A stretch of DNA of 64,000 bases from Pleodorina starrii (taxonomy: Eukaryota > Chlorophyta > Chlorophyceae > Chlamydomonadales > Volvocaceae): contig BRXU01000001.1 in the NCBI GenBank assembly GCA_030267565.1, forward strand, positions 4,464,001 through 4,528,000. The letters are read 5' to 3'. This document shows positions 61,101 to 64,000 of this stretch, one piece after another (position 1 is the first letter of the stretch; every line of letters starts with the position of its first letter). The position numbers and the translations under genes are program-made. The notes beneath the pieces were generated by a model. That model made no database searches and was not told the origin of the DNA. It was given only the letters and a program-made list of their open reading frames with translations.

Positions 61101-63939
61101 GCTGCCAATGGCTGAGGACAATCGTACTCGTCCGGTGGTCGGCCGCCGCCGTCAGCAGCACCCTTCAGCCGCGGCGCCGCCGCCACCACCTCCGTCGCTG
61201 CGAGCTGCTGCTGTGCTGCCGGCGGCGGCGGCAGCGGCAGCCCGCTCCGGGAGCCGCGGCCGCCGCCGGCCGGCGGCGGCGGCTGCGTTGCCGAGCGCGG
61301 CCCTACAGTCACCACCGCCGGGGACTGCGGCGCCGACGAAGACTCCGCGGCGGCCCTTCCTCGCCTTGCGGCATCATCAGCGGTAACCGACCCGGCAGCG
61401 ACGGACTCGAACCCCCCGGCAGCAGTCGCGCGATGGAGGCTCGGCGCACCGCAGGGTGGCCTCGCCGGTGAGGGACCCCCGGGGTCCGAGGCCCCAACAA
61501 CTCCAGAGCACGTGGCGCTCGCATCCGGCTTTGCGGCGTCGGGTCCCGCCTCCAGGGGAGGCTGCTGCTGCTGCTGCTGCCGTCGTTGTTGCTGCTGCTG
61601 CGGCCGCTGCTGTTGTTGTTGCCGCCGGGACGCGTGCATCTGCGGCCCTTCATGACCTGCCGCGTCCCCTTGCTGCCGCTGAGGCGCCTCTGCTGGCTGC
61701 GTTCGCTGCGCCGTACCGTGGCCCCGCTGCTGCTGCGTAGGCTGCGGCCCGGGCCCCGCCGCCTGATCCGCCGCCGCGGATGCGCCCGCCTCCTGCTGCT
61801 GCTGCTGCTGCTGCTGCTGTTTACGGCCCGGCGACTTCGACTGCTGGCCGGACGGCTCGCCCCGCAGCAGCAACAGCTGCTCCGCCGCCTCCGCAACCTC
61901 CGGTTCGACCGGGCCATCGTCCTGCCCAACGACCCCACCATCCGCAACCCCTGCCGTGCCCGTCGCATTCACAACCGCCGGAAGTGCCTTGTGCGCGCCG
62001 CGGGCTTTCCTGCCGGGGCCTCCGGCCGCCAGCGGCTTCTGCTGCTGCTGCTGCGGCAGATGGTGTGGGTGCGCTGCCGCGGCGGCCGCCGCCGCAGCAA
62101 GCAGCCGAATGGACATGGCCACGCTCTGGCGCGCGTCCGCGGCGGTGGTGTAGGGGCCCAGGTCGCGCAGGAGGGCGCCGTCCCACAGAGCCGCTCCCAT
62201 CTGGAAATTCGAGGAGGAGTGGACGCGAAAGAAAGCCGAACCGCGGAGTAAAAGAAAGTAGAAAGGTGAGCCGCAGCAAAAGAAGAAGAGAAAGGCGAAA
62301 GGCAGCGAAAGAATGACGAAAGGCAGGGACTGGGGGCGTGCTGCCGTGGGGCGTGCTGTGAGACAAGAAGCGTAGCGAGCGGTCAAGCGGTTCTCGCTGT
62401 GGTGCGTCGCAGCTCGGAGGACGCGCACGGCGGCATAGCGGCGGCATAGCGGCGCCGCCGGGCGTGGTCAGCAGGAAGCGCCAGGGAGGGACAGACCCTG
62501 CATAAGTCACCGCTGGGGCGCACACGGATCCGCACAACGCGGCCCGGCAGGCTGTGCCCGACAGCAGGCAGACTGGGCAGGTGGGCCGGGCCGGGCCGGG
62601 CAGGCGGGGTGTTGAACAGGCGGGGAGGCAGGCGGGGGTTGAGCAGGCAAGACGCACCTCGCACGTGTCTTTGACCTTGTACAGCACCCCGGAATAGCCG
62701 TACATGGGAGGCAAAATGCTGTCCAGCTCCGTGTCTGCGTCGCATTGCGTGGACAGGGAAGCGGGAGTGCGGGACGGAAGCGGGACGGAAGAGGGACGCA
62801 TCAGCGAGCATGCGTCGGGGGCGAAAACACGGATGTCTGTCCCCCGAAATACATCGCGTTTTTCTGCCGCGATGGGCGGGGAGGGGCGCTACAGACCGAC
62901 GCACAGGACGGCACCGCATGTGCCCACATACAGCAACGACGGAGGACGGACCCAAGCGCGGGCTCATGCCGAGCCCCACGAGACTGCGAAGGGCTCTTGC
63001 CCCGATCCTCCTCCGCGGCAGGTGGCGCCACACCAGCGCAGTCCAGCCCGCCCCCTCTCTCCCTCTCCGCCGCCTCGTTTACTTCACTGCATTTCGTCCT
63101 CCGTGTTGCCCGCCCAAGCGGGCCGGCCCCCCGCAGTAAGGCCCAGTCATGCTCACCCATGCGCAATTGCTCCGCGATGGCCCTAAACAGCCTGCGACCC
63201 AGACCCAGGCGCTGCGGTGACGGGCCGCCGCCTCGGCCACTCCACATCGAGCACAGCGACTCCGACTCCGCCCCGCCGACATCTCGATGTCCCAAGCCCG
63301 TCACCATAGGGCCCGGACCCGGCCGGCTTCCGGCCGCAGCCCCAGCGGGCCCAGTCGCGGCGCCCGCCATGCCAGCGCTGGCGCCTGTGAATCCGGCGGC
63401 TACCCCACAAGCAGCGGTCGGCGGGTCCGCCCCTGGAGCAGAGGCGGCCGCAGCCGCGGGTCCGGCGGCTGCTCGGGGGGCCTGAGCGGTTTGCTCCGAT
63501 GCGGAAGCGAGCGGTGCCACCAGCGCGCCGGTGCTGTTGGGCACGGCGGCCAGCGGCAAAGACGCCGGAGTCGCGCCCGGCGCAGTCGCCGTCGGCGAGG
63601 TAGGCGCGGGCGCAGGCAAGGGCGGCACGCCTGGCGCCAGCTCGGCCTGCAGGGCAAGGGCAGAGGAGGAGCAAGGGAGCTAGGGAGCTGGAGCAAAAGG
63701 GCCAAAAGTGGTTGTGGGAGCGTAATTGCGGACTGGCGAACAATTTCATGGCACGCGCGCACGCGCGTCTGCACGGCCGGAGATGGAACCGGCTCGCAGA
63801 AATATTTGAAGGCAGCAGCTGAAAAGAACTCCTCAGCCGCAAGGCGACCCGCGGCAGCATGCACAAAGGCGTTCACAGGCTCCACGCATACATCGGCTTG
63901 ACGCCGAGTTCGCGTTACCCTTGCCGGTACGCAAATCAT
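58196..63939 (-). CDS. Gln/Gly/Ala-rich protein with weak AP2-like segment
   Basis: Six exons chain in phase: 63939-63919, 63646-63157, 62734-62658, 62200-60794, 60554-58815 and 58237-58196; 1258 aa. The start is the ATG at 63939 (MICVPAR), a 21-bp first exon. Residues 171-235 hold the only ordered-looking part: YSGVLYKVKDTCEMG, ALWDGALLRDLGPYTTAADA and RQSVAMSIRLL. The spacing of GV, W, LG.Y.T..DAR recalls a degenerate AP2/ERF DNA-binding domain, but this is weak. The rest is poly-Q, poly-G and Ala/Pro tracts with basic clusters (KRRRP, AKRQRQ) that could be nuclear signals, and a PQALTA repeat (four near-copies). A nuclear regulator is a reasonable guess, not shown. The end is uncertain: reading through the exon 5 donor (GAG|GTGCGT) reaches a stop at 58803 after three codons, so the last exon may not be used. 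Confidence 0.62.
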
Positions 63940-64000
63940 AGCCTAAGTTGTCAGCATGCATATCTTACACATCCTGACTGGTTGATGTGCCGGGCCCCAA

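Overview
This is nuclear DNA of a green alga, most likely Chlamydomonas or a close volvocine relative. The signs are GC-rich coding DNA, genes cut into many short exons by introns of roughly 100-600 bp with GTGAGT/GTGGGT donors and CAG acceptors, long Ala/Gly/Gln/Ser-rich linkers inside proteins, TGTAA poly(A) signals, and a pair of PAS-type class III nucleotide cyclases. All gene models were built by hand by chaining exons whose splice phases agree. No transcript data or database search was used. I saw no CRISPR array, rRNA or bacterial feature, and no tRNA (not searched exhaustively).

Layout. 1-3277 (-): the 5' part of a gene with an MSP/ASH-like N-terminal domain, a Ser/Pro-rich linker and a coiled coil running off the window. 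4797-11861: a nested transposon cluster. An outer DNA element with nearly 0.9-kb terminal inverted repeats contains two CACTA (EnSpm-type) copies and, between them, a broken Tc1/mariner-like transposase. 13342-17224 (+): a LARGE-like (GT49) glycosyltransferase, 5' end not found. 19681-25052 (-): a single-pass membrane TKL-type protein kinase. 25391-29501 (+): a SET-domain protein methyltransferase of the Rubisco-LSMT/SETD type, divergent from the kinase across 338 bp. 30212-30936: a small non-autonomous TIR element. 31777-39781 and 44704-51944 (both +): tandemly duplicated PAS-guanylyl cyclases separated by a minisatellite-rich spacer. 58196-63939 (-): a very low-complexity Gln/Gly/Ala-rich protein with a weak AP2-like segment. 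51945-58195 and the other gaps show repeats but no gene I can support.

How the genes relate. Kinase, SET gene and cyclases are neighbours, but nothing in the sequence shows that they work together. The two cyclases are clear paralogues: 11 exons each with matching intron positions, nearly identical catalytic exons, and fast-diverging linkers that keep short conserved islands. Both carry the Glu/Cys pair typical of guanylyl cyclases. The most unusual structural observation is the transposon cluster, where two CACTA copies appear to have moved together as one composite unit with a shared 3-bp target duplication.
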